A DNA stretch of 64,000 nt, taken from positions 116,628-180,627 of the forward strand of contig JAIXSY010000019.1 in assembly GCA_027484445.1 (NCBI GenBank), read 5' to 3'. The notes beneath the pieces were generated by a model. The model had not been told where the DNA came from. It did not search any database and saw nothing but the letters and a program-made list of their open reading frames with translations. Source of the stretch: Verrucomicrobiaceae bacterium (GTDB taxonomy: Bacteria > Verrucomicrobiota > Verrucomicrobiia > Verrucomicrobiales > Verrucomicrobiaceae). Made by a program: the position numbers and the translations under genes. Positions 51,292 through 60,125 of the stretch are shown piece by piece; within the stretch, counting starts at the first letter, position 1; each line of letters opens with the position of its first letter.

Positions 51292-52638
51292 ATGTCCACC
51301 ACTCTGGAAGTCCCCCCCCCAGCCGCGACGAAAACCCCCGAGAAGACCGAAGCCGGGAACTACTTTGTCTCGAATTACCCGCCATTTTCATTTTGGAAGC
51401 CTGACCAAGTGCCTGCGGTGGAGGCCGTGATGCAGCGTCCTGCCGCGATCGATGTGCCTTTGGGCATCTACTTTCACATCCCCTTCTGTCGAAAGCGTTG
51501 CCACTTTTGCTACTTCAAGGTCTATACCGACAAAAACGCGCAGGAGATCAAGGCTTACATCGATGCTGGAATGCGTGAGCTGGAGCGCTACGCCGCCACG
51601 CCCTATCTCCAGGGTCGCAAAGCCCACTTCGTCTATTTTGGCGGCGGCACGCCCAGCTACCTCAGCGTGCCTCAGCTGCGTGAACTGACGAATCGGATGA
51701 AGGATCTGGTCAGCTGGGAAGGTGCGGCGGAGGTGGCTTTCGAGGCGGAACCTGGCACGCTGAACGAAGTGAAACTTAGCGGCATTCGCGAAGTGGGCGT
51801 CACGCGGCTCAGCCTCGGGGTGGAGAATTTTGACGATCACATCCTGGAGACGAACGGACGCGCGCACCGCAGCGGTGAGATCGAAAAAGCCTACCGCTTC
51901 GCCCGCACGCTGGGCTTTGAGCACATCAACATCGACCTCATCGCCGGGATGATGAACGAGACGGAGGAGAACTGGAAGGTGTGCGTGCAAAAGGCCATCG
52001 ACCTCGGCCCGGATGCGGTGACGATCTACCAGATGGAGGTGCCCTACAACACCACGATGTATCAGCAAATGAAGGCGGAGGGCAAAGTCACCGCACCTGT
52101 GGCGGACTGGCCGACGAAGCGCCGCTGGGTCAGCTACGCCTTTGATGAATTTGTCAAAGCTGGTTATACGGTGACCAGTGCCTACACGGTGGTGAAGGAC
52201 CCGCAGCGCATCAAATTCGTCTATCGTGACGCGCTTTGGGAAGGCGCTGACCTGCTCAGCAGCGGCGTGGCGTCCTTTGGCCATCTGGGTGGTGTCCATT
52301 ATCAGAATCAGGCAGAGATTGGCCCTTACATGCAGGCTCTGGATGCGGGCAAGCTGCCCATCTTCCGTGCCTATGAGACCAGCCACGAAGAGCGCTTTGT
52401 GCGTGAGTTTATCCTGAAGATGAAGCTAGGTCGCAGTGAGTTCGCTTACTACCAGCAGAAGTTCGGTGTGAATCCGCGTCAGTTCTTCGCCCCTCAGCTC
52501 GAGCATCTCGCCGCAGAAGGTTGGGCGCAGCTCGATGATCAGGCCGTGACCTTCAGCCGCGAAGGGCTGCTCCAGGTGGATCGCCTGCTGCATGACTTTT
52601 TCCTGCCTCAGCATCGCCAGTATGCCCGCTACACTTGA
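51292..52638 (+). CDS. HemN/HemW-like radical SAM protein
   Basis: 448 residues. Radical SAM cluster motif is C66-x3-C70-x2-C73 (FCRKRCHFCYF) as in coproporphyrinogen III oxidase-like proteins, with YFGGGTPSYLS (SAM-binding) and SLGVENFDDHIL, INIDLIAGM later. A C-terminal HemN-like domain (EERFVREFILKMKLGRSEF...PQLEHLAAEGW) is present. It could be a heme chaperone/oxidase relative, an anaerobilin synthase-type or a cyclopropanase-like enzyme; the sequence does not decide. Its 3' end overlaps the following UbiC-like gene by 17 bases, so the two are probably translated together. Confidence 0.85.
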   Translation: MSTTLEVPPPAATKTPEKTEAGNYFVSNYPPFSFWKPDQVPAVEAVMQRPAAIDVPLGIYFHIPFCRKRCHFCYFKVYTDKNAQEIKAYIDAGMRELERYAATPYLQGRKAHFVYFGGGTPSYLSVPQLRELTNRMKDLVSWEGAAEVAFEAEPGTLNEVKLSGIREVGVTRLSLGVENFDDHILETNGRAHRSGEIEKAYRFARTLGFEHINIDLIAGMMNETEENWKVCVQKAIDLGPDAVTIYQMEVPYNTTMYQQMKAEGKVTAPVADWPTKRRWVSYAFDEFVKAGYTVTSAYTVVKDPQRIKFVYRDALWEGADLLSSGVASFGHLGGVHYQNQAEIGPYMQALDAGKLPIFRAYETSHEERFVREFILKMKLGRSEFAYYQQKFGVNPRQFFAPQLEHLAAEGWAQLDDQAVTFSREGLLQVDRLLHDFFLPQHRQYARYT

Positions 52639-53248
52639 GGAATCGCAGATTCCGCATCGGCAACGCGATGAATTCCACATTCCTGAGGTGATGAACGAGG
52701 CTCCACGACAAGACGAAGACATCCTAGCACCGCTGATCTTCTTTTATGGCATCGGCAGCACGCGCCCGCGCGTGACGTTTGTGGAGCCTGAGGCGCTCGC
52801 CGAGCAGGAGCGATTCCTTCTCGTGCATGATCGGGACATGACACCGCACCTGCGTGACTTTCATGGCTGTGGCATTGATCTCGACGTGGCGGCCCGTGCT
52901 CGCATCGGCAATTACCTCGTGCGTGCCTCTGTTTTGCATCGTCAGAGTGATGGCAAGCCCATTGAGTTTGGAGCCATCGGCATTCACCTGGATCTGCTGC
53001 CTGAAGAAGCGCAAGCGCTCGTGCTCGAAGGGCGCGTGCCTTTTGGCGCGATCTTGGAGCGTTATGAAGTTCCCCACAGCAGCCATCCACGGGGTTATTT
53101 CCGCATCGCGGTGGACCCGCGTCTCGCAGAACTGCTGGGAGCCACTAGCGGCCAGATTCTTTTCGGGCGCTGCAATGAACTCCGCCACGGCAGTGGCCGC
53201 ATCTTGGCGGATGTGGTGGAGGTGTTGCCGCGCGGGGCCAGTGCTTAG
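52622..53248 (+). CDS. Chorismate-lyase-like (UbiC-fold) protein
   Basis: 208 residues from the ATG at 52622, which overlaps the radical SAM gene; a later ATG (52691, MNEAPRQDED) is another possibility. The core resembles chorismate pyruvate lyase/UbiC-like proteins: ERFLLVHDRDMTPHLRDF, GNYLVRASVLHRQSDGKPIE FGAIGIHLDLLP and GRVPFGAILER. UbiC releases 4-hydroxybenzoate from chorismate. If active it would supply an aryl precursor; pairing with a HemN-like radical SAM enzyme is unusual. The family assignment is from pattern only. It converges with the HNH gene, overlapping by 4 bases. Confidence 0.65.
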   Translation: MPATLEESQIPHRQRDEFHIPEVMNEAPRQDEDILAPLIFFYGIGSTRPRVTFVEPEALAEQERFLLVHDRDMTPHLRDFHGCGIDLDVAARARIGNYLVRASVLHRQSDGKPIEFGAIGIHLDLLPEEAQALVLEGRVPFGAILERYEVPHSSHPRGYFRIAVDPRLAELLGATSGQILFGRCNELRHGSGRILADVVEVLPRGASA

Positions 53249-53853
53249 GCGGTCAGTTCAAACGCACCTTTGTTTTGCAGGAAGACCTCCCAGTCACGCA
53301 CTTGGTAGGTGTTGCGGATGAGTTGAGTGACGGGGATTTCCCGAGGTGCAGAAGGACGGCGCAGCAGTTTTAGCCCTGCCTCGTCTGGCAACTTTGAGCC
53401 TTTGCGGCTGTTGACCTTTTTGTCAGCCAGCACGCAGTTGTCCCAGGTGCTTTTGCCACCGCGTGAGATGGGGATGACGTGGTCGATGTTGCCCTCGTTT
53501 GGTTTCAGTTTGCGGCCTGTGTATTGGCAGATGCCGCCATCGCGTTCCCAGATGGCTTTGGCGCAGAATTTGGGACGACGCTTGGGCACGCGGTCAAAGC
53601 GTGCCAGCACCAGCACGGTGGGCACCCGAACGGGTCCTTTCACCGTGCCAATGCATTGATCACCAGCATTCACGGGCAATCTCATCCAGTCTTCGAAGGT
53701 CACGGGGGTCATGTCATCGTCACCAGAGATTTTCAAAGCCGTGGCATTGCCGGTGGCCATCATGCTGAAGGCTTCCGCCGGTGTTTTGACACCGATGGCT
53801 TGCCAGTTCCGGTTGAGGACTAGCACAGTCGTTTTGTTCAGAACGTCACTCAT
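53245..53853 (-). CDS. HNH endonuclease
   Basis: 202 residues. The N-terminus VLVLNRNWQAIGVKTPAEAF is the signature of the broad HNH family with C-terminal HNH nuclease; the HNH motif is CQYTGRKLKPNEGNIDHVIP (Cys-Asp-His) with SRGGKSTWDNCVLADKKVNSRKG. Such proteins are common outside defence loci; DNA repair or maintenance is usual and no target is known. It converges on the UbiC-like gene. The 224 bases to the next gene hold nothing I can support. Confidence 0.9.
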   Translation of the reverse strand: MSDVLNKTTVLVLNRNWQAIGVKTPAEAFSMMATGNATALKISGDDDMTPVTFEDWMRLPVNAGDQCIGTVKGPVRVPTVLVLARFDRVPKRRPKFCAKAIWERDGGICQYTGRKLKPNEGNIDHVIPISRGGKSTWDNCVLADKKVNSRKGSKLPDEAGLKLLRRPSAPREIPVTQLIRNTYQVRDWEVFLQNKGAFELTA

Positions 53854-54077
53854 ATTTTCACTGAGAAATCGGTCGCGATCATCACAACCCGTCGGGGCCG
53901 GGCAGCGGTGCTCGTTCTGGGATCACGAGGCTAGGCAGAAGGCTTCGTTTGCCAAGTGGCAAGTTTGTTGGTTTGCGCTGAAAAGGGGGGCTCGGTGGAA
54001 GAACTTCTGCCAAGGACCAGCGGTGCGAAGCTGTTTCCAAGATTGCCCTGCGTGAAAACGTTCGTTTGAATCCACGC

Positions 54078-54995
54078 ATGTCTTCCCGACGCCACTTCCT
54101 GACTTCCGCCGCTGGCGCTGCCATGGCCTCCCAGATGTCTAGCTGCGCCAGTCTGCCCCTGCGCGATGCGATTGACGCGCATGTTCACGTGTGGACGCCA
54201 GATACGGTGAAGTATCCTCTGGCCCCTGGGTTTCAAAAAGCGGACATGCAGCCTGCTAGCTTCACGCCTGAGCAGCTTTTGGCGCACTGTCGGCCAGAGG
54301 GCGTGACCCGCATCGTGCTGATCCAGATGAGCTACTACCAGACGGACAATCGGTACCTGCTGGACATGATCGCGGCCCACCCAGGCACCTTTTCTGGCGT
54401 GGCCATCGTGGATGAAAACGCGCCCGATCTGCGAGCCAGAATGAAGGCGCTGAAAGCGCAAGGCGTGCGCGGTTTTCGTCTGTATCCCAAAAGCGCGGAC
54501 GTGGCGGCCTGGCTAGGAAGCCCGGGCATGAAAGCGATGTGGACCGCAGCGGCGGACGAGAATCTGAACCTCTGTCTGCTGATCAATCCAGAGGCGCTCG
54601 GCCCCGTCTCCCGAATGTGTGACCGGTATCCTCAGACCCCGGTGGTGATCGATCACTTCGCCCGCTTGGGCATGAAGGAACCGGTGGATCGCGCGGGGCT
54701 GGATCGCCTGCTCCATTTGTCCAAGTATCCCAAGGTGACGGTGAAGACGTCTGCCTTTTATGCCCTGGGCAAAAAGCAGGTGCCTTACCTGGACCTCGCG
54801 CCGATGATCCGCGCCTGCCGTGATAAGTTCGGCGCAGAGCGTCTCATGTGGGCTAGCGATTGCCCCTTTCAGGTCGATCCCGGCCACACTTACCATGACT
54901 CCATCGCGTTGATTCGTGATCGTTTGGATTTTCTCAGCCACCGCGACAAAGCGGCGATGCTGCGAGGCACGGCTGAGCGGGTTTTCTTCGGTTGA
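54078..54995 (+). CDS. Exported amidohydrolase, PF04909 type
   Basis: 305 residues from ATG 54078; an upstream TTG frame adds only 4 residues. A twin-arginine signal (SSRRHFLTSAAGAA) is at the very start, with a Cys at about residue 23 that could be a lipobox. The amidohydrolase_2 fold has DAHVHVW (metal ligands) near the N-terminus, VVIDHFAR in the middle and WASDCPFQ with a catalytic Asp near the end. Relatives are TIM-barrel lactonases/decarboxylases. The substrate is unknown. Confidence 0.85.
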   Translation: MSSRRHFLTSAAGAAMASQMSSCASLPLRDAIDAHVHVWTPDTVKYPLAPGFQKADMQPASFTPEQLLAHCRPEGVTRIVLIQMSYYQTDNRYLLDMIAAHPGTFSGVAIVDENAPDLRARMKALKAQGVRGFRLYPKSADVAAWLGSPGMKAMWTAAADENLNLCLLINPEALGPVSRMCDRYPQTPVVIDHFARLGMKEPVDRAGLDRLLHLSKYPKVTVKTSAFYALGKKQVPYLDLAPMIRACRDKFGAERLMWASDCPFQVDPGHTYHDSIALIRDRLDFLSHRDKAAMLRGTAERVFFG

Positions 54996-55144
54996 GCGTG
55001 TGTCGAGCGCGCCTACGACGAGCGCATTGCCCGTCCATGCAACGACATGCATGGCGTGGGAGAAGTCCTGAGACACGGTTGTGCTTTGGCGCTGCTGTTT
55101 CGTTGCGGGCTTGATTTTCCCGCCAGGGATGGTGGGTTGCTGGC

Positions 55145-55759
55145 ATGAAGCGATTTCTTTTTCCGCTCGCCCTGGGGGTTGTTCTTGCCTGTCAGTCTGT
55201 TGCTTTCGCTCAGGAGTCCGCGACTGCGGATTTGGAGGTGATCGTGAGTGATGAGGAGTTTCGACTGGGGCCAATCCAGCGTGGGATGACCTTGGCAGGC
55301 CTGCAAAAGGCTCTGGGACCTAAGGTGGTCAAGCTGCACAAGCTGCCTGGCCCCGAAGGCACGGAGCTGAGCGGTGCGATCCTGTGGAAAGGCACCGGGC
55401 GCGAGCTGCACGTGGTCTATGATGAGGAAAGCGAGGGTAAGGAATTGCTGGAGGCCGTCATTGTCGGCAAGGACTGGAAGCTGCCTGGCGGTTTGCGGCG
55501 GGGCATGAGCCTTGAGGAGGTCCAGCGGATCAATGGCCAGCCATTCAAGCTGTTTGGCTTTGATTGGGATTATGCGGGTTGGGCAAACTTTGAGGACGGA
55601 GGCAATCTCCAGCAAGGCTTTAGCCTGCGCTTTGACCCGAATGTGGAGGCAGATGAATCGCTCTCAGGCGATCAATTGATCTCGAGCACTGATCCGAAGC
55701 TGCGTGCGACAAAGGCGCGACTCGTGGAGATCCACCTGCATCTGACGAAGCGGGAGTGA
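55145..55759 (+). CDS. Exported protein of unknown function
   Basis: 204 residues with a clear signal peptide (MKRFLFPLALGVVLACQSVAFAQ). The mature part has two repeats of the pattern RGM(T/S)L..(L/V)Q......(KALG/RINGQ), at about residues 45-60 and 120-135 (IQRGMTLAGLQKALG and LRRGMSLEEVQRINGQ), which suggests a duplicated small domain. No family was recognised. No neighbour suggests a role. Confidence 0.7.
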   Translation: MKRFLFPLALGVVLACQSVAFAQESATADLEVIVSDEEFRLGPIQRGMTLAGLQKALGPKVVKLHKLPGPEGTELSGAILWKGTGRELHVVYDEESEGKELLEAVIVGKDWKLPGGLRRGMSLEEVQRINGQPFKLFGFDWDYAGWANFEDGGNLQQGFSLRFDPNVEADESLSGDQLISSTDPKLRATKARLVEIHLHLTKRE

Positions 55760-55786
55760 GTTTTGCAGAGAAAGAGGGGCCTAGGG

Positions 55787-57097
55787 TCAGCTCAGGGCTA
55801 GCGGACCTGCGCTGCACAGTTCAGGCTTGCCATGAATTTTCAATGGCACGCCCATGGCGGCGGCTAGCGTGAGGTGCAGTCGGTTGTGTGGCTCTTCTTG
55901 GAAGGCGAGCATTTGATTCATCTTTAGGCCGGGAGCACCGCCCAGGCAGACGAAGGGAATGTCGTCCAAGCTGTGCGAGTTGCCTTTCCCTAGCTCATTG
56001 GTCCAGACAATGAGGGTATGGTCCAGCATCGTGCCGCTGTGACCCGGTTCCGGGATCGCATCGAGCTTTTGGGCCAGATAGGCGAGTTGCTCAGCGAACC
56101 ATACGTTGATCTTGGTGAGCTTTTCCTGGGATTCGGCCTTCAGGTCGGGATCATGCGAGAGATCGTGGTGTCCTTCTTGGATGCCCAGCCAGCGCATTTT
56201 GGCACCTCCGACGGACGCGGTGAATTGCAGAGAGGCGACGCGCGCCATGTCGTTCGCCAGTGCGCTGACCAGGAGGTCGATCTGCATTTTGCTCAGCCGG
56301 GGCATGTTGTCGTTGTCCACGGCCAGGTTACCCTCCAGCGCAGGCGGCTTGTGGCGGAAGTCACGGGCGGCAGCGGCTTCTTGGATGTCTTTTTCCATAC
56401 CTCGGACCAAGGTGGCGTGCTCTTCCAGCAAGGCGCGCTCTTCAGGAGGTAAGCTGGACCGCACTCGGGCTAGCTCACCGCTCAGATCATCCAGGATGCT
56501 GGTGATGTGCTCACGCCCACGGGTCTGGCCGTAAAGTCGTGCCAGCACTTGCGCGGGATCATTCATGGGAGCGACTGGTTTGTTCGCCGCGGCATAGACC
56601 CAGCGTGTCCAGGGGTCGGCGCGGTCAGGCACATTCACCCCGAACTCTAGCGAGCCAAAGCGCGTGCGCGTGGTGGGATCGGCCTGGAGCTTCTCTTTGA
56701 TGACTTGGTCGATGGAAGGTCCTTTGGCCCATCCGGCGGGCTGGCCGCCCCCTCCCATGATGTTCCCGGCGTAGAGTTCGATGCCCGTCAGCAGGCAGCT
56801 CATGCCGCGCTGGTGGCCATCGCCATCGCCACGGATTTTGTTGCTGATGCCTTTCAGCATGAGCAGGCGGTTCTTGTAGGCTGCCAGGGGTTGAAGAATG
56901 GGCTTCAGGGCAAAGGCATCTCCAGAGCCGGGTTGATCTGGCCAAAACTGAGGGGGCACGATGCCATTTGGGCTGAACATGAAGATCAGCCTCTGGGGCG
57001 GCTTTTTCGCCGCAGGCGCTGCACGCAGAGACGGCAGACCTGTGACAAAGGGCAGCGCGAGGGGCGGAAAGGTGCGGAGGAGTTCGCGACGATTCAT
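55787..57097 (-). CDS. DUF1552 family exported protein
   Basis: 436 residues. The N-terminus MNRRELLRTFPPLALPFVTG is a twin-arginine signal. The core is DUF1552: RLIFMFSPNGIVPPQFWP, GHQRGMSCLLTG, PSIDQVIKEKL, MRWLGIQEGHHDLSHDPD, LVVWTNELGKGNSHS-like and IPFVCLGG. DUF1552 proteins are widespread in Planctomycetes/Verrucomicrobia and occur beside DUF1592/DUF1588 cytochrome proteins, as here: it lies 22 bases downstream of that gene. Biochemical role unknown. Confidence 0.88.
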   Translation of the reverse strand: MNRRELLRTFPPLALPFVTGLPSLRAAPAAKKPPQRLIFMFSPNGIVPPQFWPDQPGSGDAFALKPILQPLAAYKNRLLMLKGISNKIRGDGDGHQRGMSCLLTGIELYAGNIMGGGGQPAGWAKGPSIDQVIKEKLQADPTTRTRFGSLEFGVNVPDRADPWTRWVYAAANKPVAPMNDPAQVLARLYGQTRGREHITSILDDLSGELARVRSSLPPEERALLEEHATLVRGMEKDIQEAAAARDFRHKPPALEGNLAVDNDNMPRLSKMQIDLLVSALANDMARVASLQFTASVGGAKMRWLGIQEGHHDLSHDPDLKAESQEKLTKINVWFAEQLAYLAQKLDAIPEPGHSGTMLDHTLIVWTNELGKGNSHSLDDIPFVCLGGAPGLKMNQMLAFQEEPHNRLHLTLAAAMGVPLKIHGKPELCSAGPLALS

Positions 57098-57119
57098 GGC
57101 GGTGTGAGGGGGTAAAAAC

Positions 57120-59474
57120 TCAGGTGCTCGGCGGCTGGATGCCGTGCAGGGCGGTGGTGGTGGTGATCTCGATGATCAATTCCTGGATGTTGTAGTTCTT
57201 CTTCACGAACAGGTCGTGCAGTCGGTCTAGCGTGTCGGTGCCGTAGGCGCGTGCAGGTTGCTTCACCAGGGCATGGAAGAGTTGCTCGATGAAGCCGATG
57301 CGCGCCTGCCGTGAGCTCAGGGCATGCTCGGCAATGTCGCGCGGCCCATTGAAGCGGAAGGTCTGACCCTCAGCAGTCGTGTATTCGGAGCTGGCATCCA
57401 CGGGTTTGCCATTGTCTTGGGTGCGAAAGCGCCCAGCAGCATCGTAGTTCTCCAAGGCAAAGCCGAGCGGATTGATGATGCTGTGGCAGGCCATGCAGTT
57501 GTCGCTTTTCGTCAACTGGGTCACTTTTTCACGCATGGTCATGTGCGGATCGAATTTTTCATCCATGAATTGGATGGCGGTGATCGGTGGCCGCAGCGTG
57601 CGGCCCAGCACGTTGCGTGTGAGGAAGACGCCACGATGGATGGGGGAGGAGGATTTGTAATACGCAAAGGCGCTGAGCAGCAGGGGATGCGTGAGCACGC
57701 CTGTCCGCTGCTCTGGCGTGAAGGCGACCTTTTGAAAGCTGCTGGCATCAGTACCGGCGGGAAGGTCAGCGCCGTAGAGTTTTGCCAACCTGCCGTTGAG
57801 GTACAAATGCTCCTCGAGCAGCAGCTGGCGATAGTCGGAGGCATCGCTCCAGACGACTTCATCCAGGAAAAGGTTCAGCGAGGTGCGCAGGTCGGCGGCG
57901 ACTTCTTCACTGAAGTCCGGGTAGGCCTTGGGATCGCGGGCGATGTCCTCCGCCTTGTCTAGGTGCAGCCAGTGGTGGAAAAACTCGTGCACCTTGGCCT
58001 TGGTGCGCGGGTTTTTGACCATGCCACGGACGCGCGGCTCCAGCTGGCCGCGCGCGTGCAGCTCTCCCCGGGCGGCCGCGCGCTGGAGATCCTCCCCAGG
58101 TAGGGAATCCCATAGGACCAGGCCGGCGCGGGCGGCGACCAGCCAGTCGTTCTTTGGGGAAAGCTCTGGATAGATGAAGTGCGGTGACTTCAGGATCATC
58201 AGCACGCTGCGGCGTACACCATCTGCCAAGTCATTGGGTGAACTGGTCAGGGGTTGGTGGATGTGGATCTGTGCTTCCACTTCACTCAATGGGCGGCGGA
58301 AGGCGCGCTCCGCCAGTTTGCCGAGCATGACCTTCACCTTTTCTGCTCGGTCCGGCGCATCTGGCTTGCTTTCGGAATAGCGATCCAACCGCGCTGCCAC
58401 GTAGTCGGCAGCCTCCATCGCCGTCTGCGTCACGGCATCATCCCAGCCACGCGAGACGGATACGCCACGTTCGTAACCTGCACTGGCGTCATCTGGAGGA
58501 AAGGCGGCGGTACTGACAAAGAGCTCCTTGGAGTTTCGCGGCGAAAGGCAGCGAGCGGGAATGAACTCTTGCGGACGATGCGGGGGCTTCCACTCCAGCG
58601 AGACCGAGGCGCTCTTGTCGTTGAATTTGAAAAAGGCGAGCCGGATGGGGTAAAAACGACCACCTTGGAGGTGAATGGTGGCACGGTGCTCGACCTTGAT
58701 GCCGCTGCTGACCCAACCGTCGATCAGTTTTTGATCCAGTTCATTGTTCACCCACAGCCGGACTCCGTTTTCAGATTTCAGGATGAACTCATAGGTCCCG
58801 CTTTCCTCGGCATACACGGAACCATTCCACTCGATCTGAAAACGGCTAGCGTCCAGGTCCTCCCCCATCGGGCTGCCTGGACCGAAGTCGAAGCTTAGCC
58901 GTGGGTCCACGCGCTCGATGGTCTTTTTGGGCCGACGGTGCCTTTGGTCTTCGTCGCTTTCGTCTTTTTTCTTCTCGGGGAGCGGGGCTTTGGGATCGGC
59001 GGAGGTGTAGCGTCCCTTGAGCCCCCCTGTTTCGACGATCGGCTCGCGATAGCGAAAGCTGCCGATGAGGTCTGTCACGCTGCGCTGATGCTGCTGCGCG
59101 GTCAGGCGCACGAAGTCGATCTTTGCTGGGCGTGCCTTGTCGCGCGCAGCCTGGGAGTAAAAGGAGTGGTAAACATAATCAGCGACCTGGGCGGACTGCT
59201 TGGCATCCAGCACGTCAGGATCGTCCTCGGGCATGTTGCGGTCGATGTAGCGGCTCAGCCAGTCGATGCCGCGATCGCCTGCCAGCGGCTCGTCGTATTC
59301 ATCGGCCACACCTTCCCCTGACTTGCCATGGCAGGAGGCGCAGTGCTGATCGTACAATGCTTTTCCCTCAGTGCCAGGCGCGGCGAGGCTGGGCCAAGCA
59401 AACAGCAGCACTCCAGCGAGCACACTTCTTCCAATGGCAGGGGATGAGATCAGGCGCGGACAAATAGGAATCAT
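57120..59474 (-). CDS. Secreted DUF1592/DUF1588/DUF1585 protein with cytochrome c and PA14 domains
   Basis: 784 residues from ATG 59474 (MIPICPRLISS...AIGRSVLAGVLLF, signal). In order: cytochrome c (CASCH around residue 47), a DUF1587-like segment, a PA14 carbohydrate-binding module (WNGSVYAEESGTYEFILKSE...RLWVNNELDQKLIDGW) around residues 210-300, then DUF1595, DUF1592, DUF1588 and DUF1585 (YKSSSPIHRGVFLTRNVLGRTL, KSDNCMACHSIINPLGFALENYD with a second CxxCH). These multi-domain proteins are typical of the phylum and are thought to act in extracellular redox/polysaccharide processes. The following DUF1552 gene is its usual partner. Confidence 0.92.
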   Translation of the reverse strand: MIPICPRLISSPAIGRSVLAGVLLFAWPSLAAPGTEGKALYDQHCASCHGKSGEGVADEYDEPLAGDRGIDWLSRYIDRNMPEDDPDVLDAKQSAQVADYVYHSFYSQAARDKARPAKIDFVRLTAQQHQRSVTDLIGSFRYREPIVETGGLKGRYTSADPKAPLPEKKKDESDEDQRHRRPKKTIERVDPRLSFDFGPGSPMGEDLDASRFQIEWNGSVYAEESGTYEFILKSENGVRLWVNNELDQKLIDGWVSSGIKVEHRATIHLQGGRFYPIRLAFFKFNDKSASVSLEWKPPHRPQEFIPARCLSPRNSKELFVSTAAFPPDDASAGYERGVSVSRGWDDAVTQTAMEAADYVAARLDRYSESKPDAPDRAEKVKVMLGKLAERAFRRPLSEVEAQIHIHQPLTSSPNDLADGVRRSVLMILKSPHFIYPELSPKNDWLVAARAGLVLWDSLPGEDLQRAAARGELHARGQLEPRVRGMVKNPRTKAKVHEFFHHWLHLDKAEDIARDPKAYPDFSEEVAADLRTSLNLFLDEVVWSDASDYRQLLLEEHLYLNGRLAKLYGADLPAGTDASSFQKVAFTPEQRTGVLTHPLLLSAFAYYKSSSPIHRGVFLTRNVLGRTLRPPITAIQFMDEKFDPHMTMREKVTQLTKSDNCMACHSIINPLGFALENYDAAGRFRTQDNGKPVDASSEYTTAEGQTFRFNGPRDIAEHALSSRQARIGFIEQLFHALVKQPARAYGTDTLDRLHDLFVKKNYNIQELIIEITTTTALHGIQPPST

Positions 59475-59608
59475 GCGGATGGGGGGAAGCCGGGTGAATC
59501 GAGGTAAGGTACGCCAATGCATCCGCCACAGTTTCAAAATGCTCCGCCGACCATGCCCTGTTCGTGGGCGAATCTGCCCCTCACTTTAGCCTGGAAGGCC
59601 AAGCCTAC

Positions 59609-59998
59609 TCACCGCGCCGACCCGAGGCTGCCAAGCTGCCACCCTAGCCACACTGCGATCAAGCAGAGGCTAGTCGAGCCCAGGACATTCAGCCCCGCTG
59701 GCAGCCAAGCCTGGGACTGCAACAACTGTAGCGTCTGAAGGCTAAACGAGGAGAAGGTGGTGAAGCCGCCACAGAGGCCGACCATGAAAAACAGTCGCCC
59801 AGCCGCTGAGATGGGCCATCGCCCCTCAGGGCCAGTCACCTGCGCAAAGAGGCCGATGGCCACTGAACCGAGCACATTCACCACCAAGGTGCCCCAGGGA
59901 AAAGAGTCGCCCAGCCGAGCAGTGAGCAGGGTGGTCAGCCACCAGCGCGCGCAGCCACCCAGACCGCTGCCGAGGAAGATGAGTGCGAGGTTTTGCAT
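59609..59998 (-). CDS. crcB: Fluoride channel FluC (CrcB)
   Basis: 129 residues, four predicted membrane helices. Signature segments: GSGLGGCARW (GGxxR), GTLVVNVLGSVAIG (conserved N in TM2) and GGFTTFSSFSLQT (FTTFSxF with the pore phenylalanines). It exports fluoride ions as a dual-topology dimer. I looked for a fluoride riboswitch upstream and did not find one. Adjacent to a YmdB gene in the opposite direction. Confidence 0.95.
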   Translation of the reverse strand: MQNLALIFLGSGLGGCARWWLTTLLTARLGDSFPWGTLVVNVLGSVAIGLFAQVTGPEGRWPISAAGRLFFMVGLCGGFTTFSSFSLQTLQLLQSQAWLPAGLNVLGSTSLCLIAVWLGWQLGSLGSAR

Positions 59999-60125
59999 GG
60001 CTGTGAAAGAGTGGCCTAGCCTTACACCTCACGCAGCTCGATTGACAAGACCGGTGCTCTGCCCTTTGCGCGCGGAGTTGGGATTTTTTGCTGGTTCAGG
60101 CTGCGCGGCTGGCTCCAGTGCAGGC

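Noticed and set aside
59999..60125. Fluoride riboswitch upstream of crcB
   Set aside because: I looked for the conserved fluoride aptamer bases on the minus strand and did not find them.
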